A DNA stretch of 64,000 nt from positions 27,029 through 91,028 of the forward strand of contig WHTU01000004.1 in assembly GCA_009377575.1 (NCBI GenBank), written 5' to 3'. The stretch is from Nitrososphaeraceae archaeon (lineage in GTDB: Archaea; Thermoproteota; Nitrososphaeria; Nitrososphaerales; Nitrososphaeraceae). The translations under genes and the position numbers were made by a program. Numbering within the stretch: the stretch's first letter is position 1; each line of letters opens with the position of its first letter. Below are positions 38,807 through 48,135 of this stretch, one piece after another. The notes under the pieces were generated by a model. It searched no databases. It saw nothing but the letters and a program-made list of their open reading frames with translations, and was not told where the DNA came from.

Positions 38807-39224
38807 GAATTTGAAACATTAAAGTTCTGGACTACGCATAGAATACGCTTAGAGTGTATACCAATATACACTAACCGTAGATATTCTAAGTCATGTACCC
38901 TCTACTGGCGGAACGTCAATAAAAAGTCAGCCACGCACAGTAAGATCGAGTAATTTCACGAGACACCGATAGTCATAGTGAGAAATTTATTATTGGAAGT
39001 AAAAGAAGCCAGAAATAGATCGCAAGCACCGCAGAATTTAGACTTTAAAATACATTATAGTGATAACAATAGGCAAAGCGTTTGAAGAAATGAAACTGCG
39101 TACCTAAAGGGAAGAACCAACAACCTATGGCATTTCCATATCCAGCTAAACTGTATTCCTACTCTGAAAAAATACAACAAGGTTTATCAGACTTATGATT
39201 TAGAAATAGCTTTGGAAATATGCT
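38807..39224. other. Intergenic, no supported gene
   Basis: 418 bp between the dehydrogenase and the Lrp-type regulator. It has a short imperfect inverted repeat (gtgtataccaatatacac near 38854-38871) but no gene. Confidence 0.4.
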
Positions 39225-39668
39225 TTGAGTATCGACGAAATAGACTCCAAGATCTTGAAAAAAGTTCTAGTTGATGCAAGACTTTCGTACAGAAAGATAG
39301 CCTATCAAATAGGAGTTTCAGCTCCGACTGTTCTTTCCAGAATAAACAAACTTCAATATCATCGAATAATAAAATCCTATTCTGCAATTGTAGATCATGA
39401 AAAATTAGGATATGATTTGACAGCGATAATAGAGGTCACTGCTCAGAAGGGAAAGATCGCGGAGGTTGAACGTGCGATGTCTAAATTTCCTAACGTATGT
39501 GCTGTTTATGACATTACAGGGCTAATCGATATGGTAATTATAGCCAAATTCCGAAACCGTAGAGAACTCAGCAATTTTGTCAAAAGAGACCTTGCTCTCC
39601 CTTCGATTGAAAGAACGAATAGTCACATGGTACTTGTTACTGTTAAAGAGAACTTCAGTTTTTTCTAG
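39225..39668 (+). CDS. Lrp/AsnC family transcriptional regulator
   Basis: 147 residues from a TTG start at 39225. The N-terminal winged helix is DEIDSKILKKVLVDARLSYR and KIAYQIGVSAPTVLSRINKL; the C-terminal RAM (ACT-like) domain is AIIEVTAQKGKIAEVERAM to DIVIIAKF-like strands. It binds DNA as a dimer or octamer in response to amino acids or similar ligands. It neighbours the dehydrogenase; the target is not known. Confidence 0.9.
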   Translation: MSIDEIDSKILKKVLVDARLSYRKIAYQIGVSAPTVLSRINKLQYHRIIKSYSAIVDHEKLGYDLTAIIEVTAQKGKIAEVERAMSKFPNVCAVYDITGLIDMVIIAKFRNRRELSNFVKRDLALPSIERTNSHMVLVTVKENFSFF

Positions 39669-40018
39669 AGGAATAGCTGGTATTACCAACAACAACTTGA
39701 AAAAACCTACAGCCAAGATTGGATCACAATTCGAGAATTCTCTCTTATGCCAATTAAATTTGTTTGGCAGAAACAGCTTATGTCTTGCCAAATTAAATGG
39801 TATATCGATATTGAATCTATAGGTTACAGGTATCAAAAAAACTGGCAAATGAAAGTTGGGAAGAATTACTTATACCCTCACATTAGCATTACATTATAGT
39901 CTAAAGCTCTTCACAATTATGTCTGTGAATTCTCCTTCCTCGCTCCTACTATTCTTGTTATCAAAAATAGTAGGAACATCCAAAGAATAAAATTGAAAGG
40001 TGATTGATAAAGATCGGG
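39669..40018. other. Intergenic upstream of tRNA
   Basis: 350 bp, AT-rich, ending in the promoter region of the tRNA gene. Frames overlapping at 39522-39848 are shadows. Confidence 0.4.
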
Positions 40019-40137
40019 GCCGGGGTACCCAAGCTAGGTAAGTCATCGACCCTAAAAGGGGTCAGCCTCGAGATCTTAGGCCTACGTGTAAGCTGATGTC
40101 CGTCAAGGACTCGTGGGTTCGAGTCCCACTCCCGGCG
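40019..40137 (+). tRNA. tRNA-Ser(CGA) with two probable introns
   Basis: Acceptor GCCGGGG (40019-40025) pairs with TCCCGGC (40130-40136) and the discriminator is G, as usual for Ser. The T-arm is GTGGG-TTCGAGT-CCCAC, and the long class II variable arm is GTCC-GTCAA-GGAC. The anticodon stem TCAGC/GCTGA encloses CTCGAG + 18 nt + A, giving anticodon CGA with an 18-nt intron at the canonical 37/38 site. The D-stem CCC/GGG encloses a loop about 14 nt too long, implying a second small intron there. Subtracting 18 and 14 from 119 nt leaves 87, a normal mature length. No CCA is encoded. Confidence 0.88.
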
Positions 40138-40214
40138 CTACAGTCGTGGGTTGATACACCAGAAAACCAAACGATTATAGCTGGGTGTAGTGCCTGGGAG
40201 GTACATAAAGACTG

Positions 40215-41242
40215 GTGAAAGGGAACAATCCCCCTCGCAAAGAGAAAATCCAAAGCTCATACGCACATGGCACAACATCATTAACTATAACTAAACAGAG
40301 CGAGAACGAACTATCTGTCAACCTTGAAAGACTTGTCAACAATCAATCAAACTATATCAAAAAATTATACAGACAAGTTTTAGACGCAAACTCGTGTAAC
40401 GCAATGATCATCCACGATTATATCATCGCTGAAGAGGCAGAGATTAATATTCAGGAATCTACAAAAGGCGATAAAATAAAAAAGCTCTGCTTGCTGTCTA
40501 GGTTTTTCGGTCACATGAAGTCTTTTTCCGAGATGACAAAAACTGACGTGCTAGGCTACCTTAACAGCTTACGGAAGCCGCTCACGGTTGACCCCATACA
40601 TAGGAGTATTGGAACATATAATGGAAGATAAATGGTATTCATGAAATTTTTTCGTTGGTTATACAATTCTGATGAGCCTGATCACAGAAAGAGGATCACG
40701 CCTCCATGTATGATGGGTGTAAAAGGTTTACCACGGAGAGAAAAATCTCCATATAAACCAGAAGACATATGGACATATGATGATCATGTACTATTTCTAA
40801 AATATTGTCATATGGCTAGGGATAGATGCTGGCATTCGATGGTTTGCGACACGTCAGCCAGACCCCATGAGATAATTAATCTGAGAATTGGAGATATTAA
40901 TTTCAAGATCTCCCATGACGGAATTCAATATGCGTAATTCATGTACATGGTAAGACAACTCCTAGAACCCTGCCCCTGATTACCTGTATACCATACGTCA
41001 AAGAGTGGTTAGGCATCCACCCATTTGCCAGTAACCAAAATTCGAAGCTCTTTGTTTCTCTTGGAAGAGCAAACTACGGTCAACCGCTCACACGAGATGG
41101 CATGTTGAAACACTATCAATCGTATTATCAAGATATATATTTCCCCAAACTAATGAAAGACCCGATAGTTCCAACTAAAGATAAAGAGGCTATTAGTAGA
41201 CTTTTGAACAAGCCATGGAATCTGTACATTATAAGTGCATAA
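40215..41242 (+). pseudogene. Inactivated tyrosine integrase
   Basis: One frame runs from GTG 40215 through TAA at 40629 (within YNGR-stop-MVFMKFFRWLYN, where relatives have Gln) to TAA 40935. A frameshift then joins HGKTTPRTLPLITCIPYVKE and FVSLGRANYGQPLTRDG, ending NKPWNLYIISA at TAA 41240. The catalytic Arg (SARPHEIINLRIGD) is visible, but the sequence stops just where the H-x-x-R box and nucleophile Tyr should follow. It cannot catalyse excision. Confidence 0.85.
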
Positions 41243-41308
41243 AGCACTAAGTATGTCATTTAGGGAATTCTGAGAAAATATCATTCAATAGTCTTAGGGT
41301 TTTATCTG

Positions 41309-42445
41309 TTAGCTTCTGGCAGGGAAGAAATCGTACCACTTTTCAAAATGAATTTTTGTCATATTTAACTGTTTAATAAAATTTTCATCTGTTGCAAGTA
41401 CATCCACAGCTGGTGATTTCTCCCAATATATCAATGATAATGAAAAGACAAGTTCCATGATACGTAATTGTAAGAGTAATTTGAAGTGTTCCAAATACAC
41501 TTTGACTAACGGCAACTTCAGATATCCTTTCCATGGTTGTGTCTCAAACTCATCAACATAAACTATCAACATATTTTCTAATCGGTTACCCACATTACGA
41601 TCGCCAGTCATAATTTCATTTACAATAAATTCGTACACTTTCTTACCCCTATAAGTTAAAGTCGCACTATTGTTATCCTGATCAAGTGAAATCAGGATTG
41701 CATTTGATCTGTAAGAAACCGTTATGTTCCCGGTAGATGTTTTGTTAATATCTGCTTTTCTCAACCAATCCCATCTGGATTTGAATTTTCGTATCAAGAA
41801 ATCGCGTAATGCCTCTTTATCATACTCTTCCTTTGGAATATTATTCCATATAAACAGCTGATTCAAAAGGTTTCCGTCCTTTGAATTGTAAGTATTATCA
41901 ATCTGCATTAGTAATTGTTCGATGTTCTTACAACAGTCGTATAGATATGCATATACTGTTGAAAATACAGCTGTATCGTCTACGTTAAGTAGAGTATTGC
42001 GTTGGATATATGGATAGAGAAATAATTTAAACAAAATATGATTATGTTTCTGTAGGATAGGCTTTAAGATATCCTGTGATAGGTCTTTATTATTTGAAAA
42101 CAGGTAGTATAAACCCTTTGAAGATATTTTATGGAATTTCTGTGGAGTACCATTTTTGCTTTTACCAGAAGCTATCTCTACTAGCTCTATGGCATCTAGA
42201 TTACGCAAATATTTTCTAGCATTACTGCGTTCTAATCTGTTGGCTTTTGAAAATCGGAATTTCTCGCATAGTTGAGGAGCAGATACTGAGTGGTTCGATG
42301 CTATGAACTCAAGGATTTTTTTACGAAGGCGCGTTCGTTTTAGTTTTATTTTTCTATCTCTCTTCTCAATTGTTATCTTTTCTGATATTACTCTTAGTCC
42401 GTCAAGATCGTGTTCAGTAATAAAAAAATCAAAGGGGTAAGTCAT
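41309..42445 (-). CDS. Element-borne winged-helix protein
   Basis: 378 residues from Met at 42445 (a longer frame reaches 42484). Residues 35-105 contain a winged helix (LRKKILEFIASNHSVSAPQL, SNARKYLRNLDAIELVEIA, a GTPQKFHKISSKG wing). The remaining 270 residues are a helical domain with a beta patch (ISLDQDNNSATLTYRGKKVY), not recognised. Divergent from the AbrB gene with a repeat-bearing gap, so probably a regulator of the topoisomerase-like operon. Confidence 0.7.
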   Translation of the reverse strand: MTYPFDFFITEHDLDGLRVISEKITIEKRDRKIKLKRTRLRKKILEFIASNHSVSAPQLCEKFRFSKANRLERSNARKYLRNLDAIELVEIASGKSKNGTPQKFHKISSKGLYYLFSNNKDLSQDILKPILQKHNHILFKLFLYPYIQRNTLLNVDDTAVFSTVYAYLYDCCKNIEQLLMQIDNTYNSKDGNLLNQLFIWNNIPKEEYDKEALRDFLIRKFKSRWDWLRKADINKTSTGNITVSYRSNAILISLDQDNNSATLTYRGKKVYEFIVNEIMTGDRNVGNRLENMLIVYVDEFETQPWKGYLKLPLVKVYLEHFKLLLQLRIMELVFSLSLIYWEKSPAVDVLATDENFIKQLNMTKIHFEKWYDFFPARS

Positions 42446-42495
42446 TTTTTTATTTACCCTTCTTATTTTTATACAATTTAACATTTACCCTAATT
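42446..42495. promoter_or_regulatory. Divergent promoter with repeated TTTACCCT sites
   Basis: Only 50 bp separate the two start codons. atttaccct occurs as a direct repeat at 42452-42460 and 42483-42491, and an inverted half-site ggggtaa lies at 42434-42440 inside the minus gene. The middle is ttatttttatac, TATA-like. The plus gene would be nearly leaderless. Likely operator for the AbrB-type or winged-helix protein. Confidence 0.5.
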
Positions 42496-42693
42496 ATGAA
42501 TCTTTCAGAAGAATCGGAGTCTTCTAGTGATATCAGGAATCCTGATATGTATAGGCGCATTCAAGGAATCCTAGGTGAGCAGTCATATAGTTTGGTGTTG
42601 CCAAAAATTTTTGCAACAAATTTAGGCATCAGAAAGGGTGACTACGTCAAGGTTAGACAGTTGGGAGCTAAGATAATCGTGGAGAAAGCTTAG
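42496..42693 (+). CDS. SpoVT/AbrB-type small DNA-binding protein
   Basis: 65 residues; the last 40 (SYSLVLPKIFATNLGIRKGD, YVKVRQLGAKIIVEKA) form the swapped-hairpin AbrB barrel. The acidic N-terminus (SEESESSSDIRNPD) is variable. First gene of the rightward operon, 22 bp before the GHKL gene. Probable autoregulator, or an antitoxin-like regulator of the element. Confidence 0.85.
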   Translation: MNLSEESESSSDIRNPDMYRRIQGILGEQSYSLVLPKIFATNLGIRKGDYVKVRQLGAKIIVEKA

Positions 42694-42715
42694 ACATTTC
42701 AAGACGGAGTTACTT

Positions 42716-43537
42716 ATGAATCCCCTTAATAATATTGCGCATAGAAAAGAGGAAAAGGTACTAATTGACAATAGCACTAAACAGAAAAAGAAAGGACCAA
42801 TATTAACATCAACATCACATTTAATGTCGTATCTCACGGTTAAGAACATACAGGCGGACCTACAAATTCAAGAGACAAAATGGCCCAAATATAGTGAAAA
42901 GGAGTTAACGGATAATAGTTATGACTGGCTCAACGATCATTATCCAGCACCGACTGCGGATGAAAAAGTAAGAAAGATCGCAGTACGCATAAAGATAGAT
43001 TCAATACTAGACAGCATGCAGAATGAGAGAATTATCCTCCGTTTAGTAGTACGAAACTCTAACATCGATAATATTCCGGTGTTTGAAGAACTTGGATACA
43101 TATTCGATTATGCCAAATGGGCTAGTACAAAACGGCATCAATATCGAATGACATGCGGCTCCCAAGGTGATTTCCTAAAAAGAAGTCTGTGTATGGGATA
43201 TGCATCGTGGACTGCCATGGACAACACAGAATATTCCTTCGAAGATAATCAATGGCCAGAACCAGTAATCCTCAGATTTAACGGACAGGAATACAAGGTC
43301 TTCGTAAGAATTGACATGTCTATCCCCAAGATAACTCCTGTCATAAAAGGACCTACTAAATGCGATGCAACAGCATTTACAGAAGTCGAAACAGCACTAC
43401 CAATAGAATCAACTGCGAACCAGAATTGGAAGAATAATGTCAACAGAGTATTAAACGAACTAGAAGACTATTATGAGAACTATATGATAGCCAAAACAGG
43501 AACTGAGTTTAGTTTTATAAGGACTGACTCCTTATAA
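42716..43537 (+). CDS. TopoVI-B-like GHKL ATPase domain protein
   Basis: 273 residues. The GHKL ATP-binding motifs are in order: N box KELTDNSYDWL (61-71, normally ELxDNxxDA), degenerate G1 region LRLVVRNSNIDNIPVFEEL (108-126, normally DNGxGI), ATP-lid WASTKR (135-140), and G2 box TCGSQGDFLKRSLCMGYASW (146-165), matching the RGxQGNALKxxLGxPYAL of type IIB topoisomerase B subunits. It ends after the GHKL domain, about half the length of TopoVI-B, with no transducer. Stop and start of the next gene overlap (TAATG), so the two are translationally coupled. Confidence 0.7.
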   Translation: MNPLNNIAHRKEEKVLIDNSTKQKKKGPILTSTSHLMSYLTVKNIQADLQIQETKWPKYSEKELTDNSYDWLNDHYPAPTADEKVRKIAVRIKIDSILDSMQNERIILRLVVRNSNIDNIPVFEELGYIFDYAKWASTKRHQYRMTCGSQGDFLKRSLCMGYASWTAMDNTEYSFEDNQWPEPVILRFNGQEYKVFVRIDMSIPKITPVIKGPTKCDATAFTEVETALPIESTANQNWKNNVNRVLNELEDYYENYMIAKTGTEFSFIRTDSL

Positions 43538-45528
43538 TGCAAAATAGTATTTACTATTACAAACCGGCTGACTTCAAACAATATGTTAGGACAATTGTTG
43601 ACATGTCAATTACTGTTTCGGGCGCATTAGATACATTTAGAGAAGTCAAATATTTACCTCGCAAGTTTAAAGAAATGACTGTAAAGGAATTATCTAATAG
43701 TCCTAAACTAATGCAGGTGTTGTATGATGCATTAAGACAAGGAATGCAACCTGAATCTAAATTCAAACTACTATATAAAAAGAAAGTCCGTGAGACACAA
43801 CTAATCAGGAGTATTGGAAAGAAATACAATGTTGATACAGATAGGTTGAGGGCTAAAGTGGTAACAGGATGTTACAGTGATGGTTACCAGACAATCCCGT
43901 ATGCGCTTGAAGTTGTAATAGCCCCTAGAACAGACATTGGTGTTGATCATGCTGGCGAAGTGAAATTCATTGGTAATATCAATAATACTCCGTCTATAGA
44001 TGGTGGGGAAGAATATTTTAGTGGTGGTGAGTACGCCTGGCGTGATAGAAAAGGCAATGCACTTACTGCATCAAGTATTATGGGTATATTAAGTGAGTGT
44101 GGATTTAACACTAGTGACTATTATTCGAGGAGAAGGAAGGCGTGTGTAGTTTTTGTAAATTTACTTACACCTGTTCCTGACTGGTTAGGCGGCGCAGGTA
44201 AGACAAAGATCGATTTAAGGCCGTATGCTAAAGTTATTGCAGAAACTGTTTCTAGATTCGCCTATAAAATGCCCTCATATCACGGTGAGGGCATAAAGAC
44301 TACGTGGACTGATGATTGGTCAGAAGATGATGACAACGGCGGAGGTAAAAAAGGCGAATATAAAGAATACCTTAGAGACTTCTTACGAGATAGACGCAGG
44401 GCAATAGAAGCAGACCCTTCTTTAAGGATAAGAGATAGACTTACACAATCGGGTGTATGGTATCGCATGCGTCCCAAAATGATAGAAGGTAGATTCAAAC
44501 CTCGAAACAAATCGACTAACAGCAAAGGTCAGATAATATACGATTGGGGGACAACCAGGGAAGGCCTGACAAATAAGATTAGAAAAACTATCGAAGAATT
44601 ATGGCCTGCAGAAGGTATTACCAGGGAATATCTAGGGATTGTTGCCAAAGCGAGAGCTATGATGTACTTTAATGATCAGGTATATCCTGTCAGTTTTGAT
44701 AGCAAAGAAGAACTTGCAAACACAAAGACAACCGATTTAATCATCGTTGAAAAAGAAGGCATTACAGATGTATTACTCGACGCAGCAAAAAGATATCGTA
44801 TAGCATTAGTTGCTACTGCTGGACAGTTCACAGATTATGTTCAGGATTTAATGCGATTGGCAGTTGAGGCTGGATTGAACGTTTGCATCCTGACAGACTA
44901 CGATATTCATGGAATAAACATATGGAGAAATGCGTATGTCAGAATTAATAGACTGGGCATTGATAGAGATACCATAAAATGGCTAAAAGAAAACGGCTAT
45001 CCTAACCTAAGAGAAAAAGATGTTGAAGAGGAATATTCGCCTAATCCTAAGTTATTTGAAGCTGGTGATGACCCATACCTACTAACAAAACGTATTGAAT
45101 TAGATTCTATAGTCGAAAAGGTTGGAGCAGATGCATTATGGAAATATCTTGTATATCGACTCGGCGTAGAATTTCCTGAAGCGAGGGACTACAGGAATGT
45201 TGTACCGGAACCAGAGCCTGAAGACTACTATACTGATGAGGTAAATGAGTTTCTAGACTATATCAGGAACTATATTAGAGGATCGTATAACGACGAATGG
45301 ACGGAAATAAAAGACCACGAACTTGCTAAGGTTGATGGATTGCTGGAAGTTGAAAAACAGAAACAGAAAGATGATGAAATACTGAAGCCTATAGTACAAA
45401 ATGATGAAGGTGTGAAATTAATCGCTTCAAAGTTAAGAGAATTGATGGAATCTGAGAAATTGCCAGAACCCAACCTTTCGACTGAATTTAAATCAGATCA
45501 AGATCAAAATAATCAAAAGAACGACTAA
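43537..45528 (+). CDS. Spo11/TopoVI-A-like TOPRIM protein with N-terminal transducer-like region
   Basis: 663 residues. The TOPRIM is LIIVEKEGITDVLL (401-414, catalytic Glu) with ILTDYDIHGINIW (451-463, DxDxxG metal site). Upstream, RLTQSGVWYRMRPKM (301-315) matches the winged-helix nucleophile-Tyr segment of TopoVI-A/Spo11, Tyr309 being the candidate. Residues about 115-245 (PYALEVVIAP, VVFVNLLTPVPDWLGGAGKT, KIDLRPYAKVIAETV) look like the transducer of TopoVI-B, including a possible switch Lys in GAGKTK. So the transducer seems fused to the cleavage subunit. The tail is acidic and coiled. Confidence 0.72.
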   Translation: MQNSIYYYKPADFKQYVRTIVDMSITVSGALDTFREVKYLPRKFKEMTVKELSNSPKLMQVLYDALRQGMQPESKFKLLYKKKVRETQLIRSIGKKYNVDTDRLRAKVVTGCYSDGYQTIPYALEVVIAPRTDIGVDHAGEVKFIGNINNTPSIDGGEEYFSGGEYAWRDRKGNALTASSIMGILSECGFNTSDYYSRRRKACVVFVNLLTPVPDWLGGAGKTKIDLRPYAKVIAETVSRFAYKMPSYHGEGIKTTWTDDWSEDDDNGGGKKGEYKEYLRDFLRDRRRAIEADPSLRIRDRLTQSGVWYRMRPKMIEGRFKPRNKSTNSKGQIIYDWGTTREGLTNKIRKTIEELWPAEGITREYLGIVAKARAMMYFNDQVYPVSFDSKEELANTKTTDLIIVEKEGITDVLLDAAKRYRIALVATAGQFTDYVQDLMRLAVEAGLNVCILTDYDIHGINIWRNAYVRINRLGIDRDTIKWLKENGYPNLREKDVEEEYSPNPKLFEAGDDPYLLTKRIELDSIVEKVGADALWKYLVYRLGVEFPEARDYRNVVPEPEPEDYYTDEVNEFLDYIRNYIRGSYNDEWTEIKDHELAKVDGLLEVEKQKQKDDEILKPIVQNDEGVKLIASKLRELMESEKLPEPNLSTEFKSDQDQNNQKND

Positions 45529-45785
45529 AATCAGCATGCTGATCTTGCATAAAAAATTAATTAAAAATGCCTACCCAACCATTGCTTCTCCTAAGGACGG
45601 CACGGTTAAACTTCATAACTAGAAGAGTACAAGAAAAGAGACATCCTTTTGCTCTGGACTTGCAGATGTCAAAGGGAGATCGAAGGGTCAAAATAAAAGA
45701 ATTTTTGAGATTAATTTTGATTTTGACTACTGTTATTACATCTCCGCACTTCCGACGATCTTATTTCGGAAACAATCGATAGGCG

Positions 45786-46712
45786 ATGTTGCAAAAGAAG
45801 GATGCCAATAAGAAGGACATCAGAAGAATAAGGAACGTATTTAACAGTTCTAAATATAGTTTAAGAATACTTTCGAAAATTTATTATGGTTATAGGCCGT
45901 CACAGATCGCTAGACAGTTAGGCATTTCAGTTCAGAATGTTAATTATTATACTAGCAATTTAATTGATCTAAAGCTCATCGAGAAAGTAATTGACAGAAG
46001 TGGGATTGTCTGGAAGGTAACGGAAAGAGGATTGTTTATACTACAACAATTTATCACACGGAGTGTAAATTCCCACAATAATCAAAATAATCCTAGTAGT
46101 CTGTTCTACGATGCTAAAATTCCTGTTAGACTTCATAATGTAAGTTTCGCCTTCAAAATTAATTGTTCTCTTGAACATCTAAAAATTCCATGGAAGGAAA
46201 TGAAGAATGGCGTTTCAAGACATACTGTGGTAAAAAAGAACAGGGAAGATGAAAATACAGTTGATTTGATAAAAACTTCTAACCTTACAAACTCAGTAAT
46301 GCTAGTTCACGTAAAGGAATCATTCACATTCAATAGCTACAAAGAGATAATTAGATTATACGAAGATGCACGGACAACAGCTGTACGAACTGCAGTTCAG
46401 CTGAGAATTGAAATATCAGCAACTGGTGGGCTAGTAAAGAAACCCCATTTTGCTTTTGAAGGTGATTTGATAGCCTTATATCTTGCTACATTTGAAACGG
46501 CAAGCATAAAGACAAAGAATGACAAAGGTAGGGTATGGGTTGATGCAAGTCATGGAGCTGGGGAACTAGAAACCAATGATCCTGATTACGCTTACAAATA
46601 TCTAACAATGCCTGAAAATGTCTTCGATCTTTCTAAAGACATTAGGAAAATAGAAAGTAAAATATCAGGATACAAGAGATGCTACGATCCCCTTGTTACA
46701 GACAACAATTGA
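45786..46712 (+). CDS. Element-borne winged-helix protein (308 aa)
   Basis: Residues 28-90 are a MarR/ArsR-like winged helix (KIYYGYRPSQIARQLGISVQ, NVNYYTSNLIDLKLIEKV, WKVTERGLFILQQF). The C-terminal two thirds are mixed alpha/beta (PHFAFEGDLIALYLATFETA, DASHGAGELETNDPDY), not recognised. It could be a replication initiator or regulator of the element. A 71-codon Arg-rich frame just upstream (45567-45782) is doubtful. Confidence 0.65.
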   Translation: MLQKKDANKKDIRRIRNVFNSSKYSLRILSKIYYGYRPSQIARQLGISVQNVNYYTSNLIDLKLIEKVIDRSGIVWKVTERGLFILQQFITRSVNSHNNQNNPSSLFYDAKIPVRLHNVSFAFKINCSLEHLKIPWKEMKNGVSRHTVVKKNREDENTVDLIKTSNLTNSVMLVHVKESFTFNSYKEIIRLYEDARTTAVRTAVQLRIEISATGGLVKKPHFAFEGDLIALYLATFETASIKTKNDKGRVWVDASHGAGELETNDPDYAYKYLTMPENVFDLSKDIRKIESKISGYKRCYDPLVTDNN

Positions 46713-46868
46713 GAAGTACTTATTGGTTCTTTTATCCCTATATATTAAATGTTTAATATTCCGTATCCTAATTGAAATGAAATCAAATTTTTCTTTTTAG
46801 CAATAAGCTGCCAACATATTCTTATGCTGTCTTTATATAATATCACGCTGGTAATAGTACATTCGTAA

Positions 46869-47960
46869 ATGGCAAAAGAGAAAGCTAAAATCAAATCTGA
46901 TTCTGATGTCGATATGTCTGCCGTCGATAGTGATAATGCTGCGATCTCCGATGACGTTGAATCATTTAGAGATGCTGCCGATCTTGAGATAAAGGACATC
47001 GAAGGAATAGGACCAACGACAGCAAAGAAACTCAAAGAAGCGGGTATAGTTTCGGTATTGGAGTTAGCAGTAACTAGCGCTGACCAATTAGCGCTAGACA
47101 TTGAGTGTTCTAAAGATACCGCTGCAACATATATCATGGAATCTCAGAGGCTGCTAAGAAAATCCCAAGTACTAGAAAAGGAATTTGTGAGCGCTAATTT
47201 ACTTCTTGAAAAAAGGAAAGCTATGCTAAGATGCTCTACGGGTTCTAAGTCTTTGGATGAGTTGTTGCTGGGAGGACTAGAAACTCAAGCTGTTACGGAA
47301 TTTTATGGAGAATTTGGTTCAGGTAAATCACAAGTCTGTTTTACATTATGTGCTATGGCAAAACAACCTATAAGTGAAGGAGGCCTTGATGGAGGTGTAA
47401 TCTATATCGATACAGAAGGTACATTCAGACCTGAGAGATTAAATCAGATCGCTAGGGCAAGAGGTTTTGATCCATTGTTGGTTTTAAAGAATGTTGCAAT
47501 ATGTAAAGTATATAATAGTTCTCATTTGGAATTGATTATCGAAGATCTTGGTAGATACGTTTCTGCATTTAACGCCAAATTAGTAATAATAGACAGTATT
47601 ATTTCTTTACATAGGGCTGAATATCTAGGAAGAGGCACACTAGCGGATAGACAACAGAGGCTTAATGCCATACTGCATAAGCTAATAAGGCTGGCGGAAA
47701 TTTTCAACATAGCTGTTGTAATTACTAACCAAGTGCAATCATCTCCAGACATGTTTTTTGGAGATCCAACGAAAGCAACGGGTGGAAACATCATTGCCCA
47801 CACTTCTACATATAGAATATACCTTAGAAAATCAGGTGAGAATAGAATAGCTAAGATGGTTGACTCTCCCTATCATCCTTATTCTGATATACGTTTTACG
47901 GTTAATGAGAAAGGAATAGATGATACAGAAGAAACGCCCAAAGCCAAAAATAAGAAATAG
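46869..47960 (+). CDS. radA: RadA-family recombinase (possibly a second paralogue)
   Basis: 363 residues. A helix-hairpin-helix domain (IKDIEGIGPTTAKKLKEAG), the FxxA polymerisation motif FVSAN (106-110), Walker A GEFGSGKS (147-154), Walker B LVIIDS and the DNA-binding loop ending NIIAHTSTYRIYL are all present, so it should be an active RecA/Rad51-type strand-exchange ATPase. The N-terminal 36 residues are an Asp/Ser-rich extension. Location inside the element suggests an extra copy, but it could be the host gene captured or flanking. Confidence 0.85.
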   Translation: MAKEKAKIKSDSDVDMSAVDSDNAAISDDVESFRDAADLEIKDIEGIGPTTAKKLKEAGIVSVLELAVTSADQLALDIECSKDTAATYIMESQRLLRKSQVLEKEFVSANLLLEKRKAMLRCSTGSKSLDELLLGGLETQAVTEFYGEFGSGKSQVCFTLCAMAKQPISEGGLDGGVIYIDTEGTFRPERLNQIARARGFDPLLVLKNVAICKVYNSSHLELIIEDLGRYVSAFNAKLVIIDSIISLHRAEYLGRGTLADRQQRLNAILHKLIRLAEIFNIAVVITNQVQSSPDMFFGDPTKATGGNIIAHTSTYRIYLRKSGENRIAKMVDSPYHPYSDIRFTVNEKGIDDTEETPKAKNKK

Positions 47961-48135
47961 AATTATCTAGGTAGATATTATGTTTGTTGGGTTCTATGGA
48001 GGGTTCTTGGCGTATATATGCGACAGGTAACTTTGTTATGCAATCCGTCTACCTCATCATAGCTAACATCTGCTTTTGAACAAAATTTTATGACGGTTGA
48101 AAAAATCATCAGGATATAAGAGCTTTCACATCAGA

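Noticed and set aside
40081-40160. Short repeat tcgtgggtt at 40111 and 40143 as an att duplication
   Set aside because: Only 9 bp, inside and just after the tRNA; too short to interpret.
43537-45528. JetD (Wadjet) identification of the TOPRIM protein
   Set aside because: JetABC partners are absent and the GHKL partner fits a TopoVI-like pair better.
45567-45782. 71-codon Arg-rich frame between the TOPRIM and winged-helix genes
   Set aside because: Unusual composition and no motif; possible but not supported.
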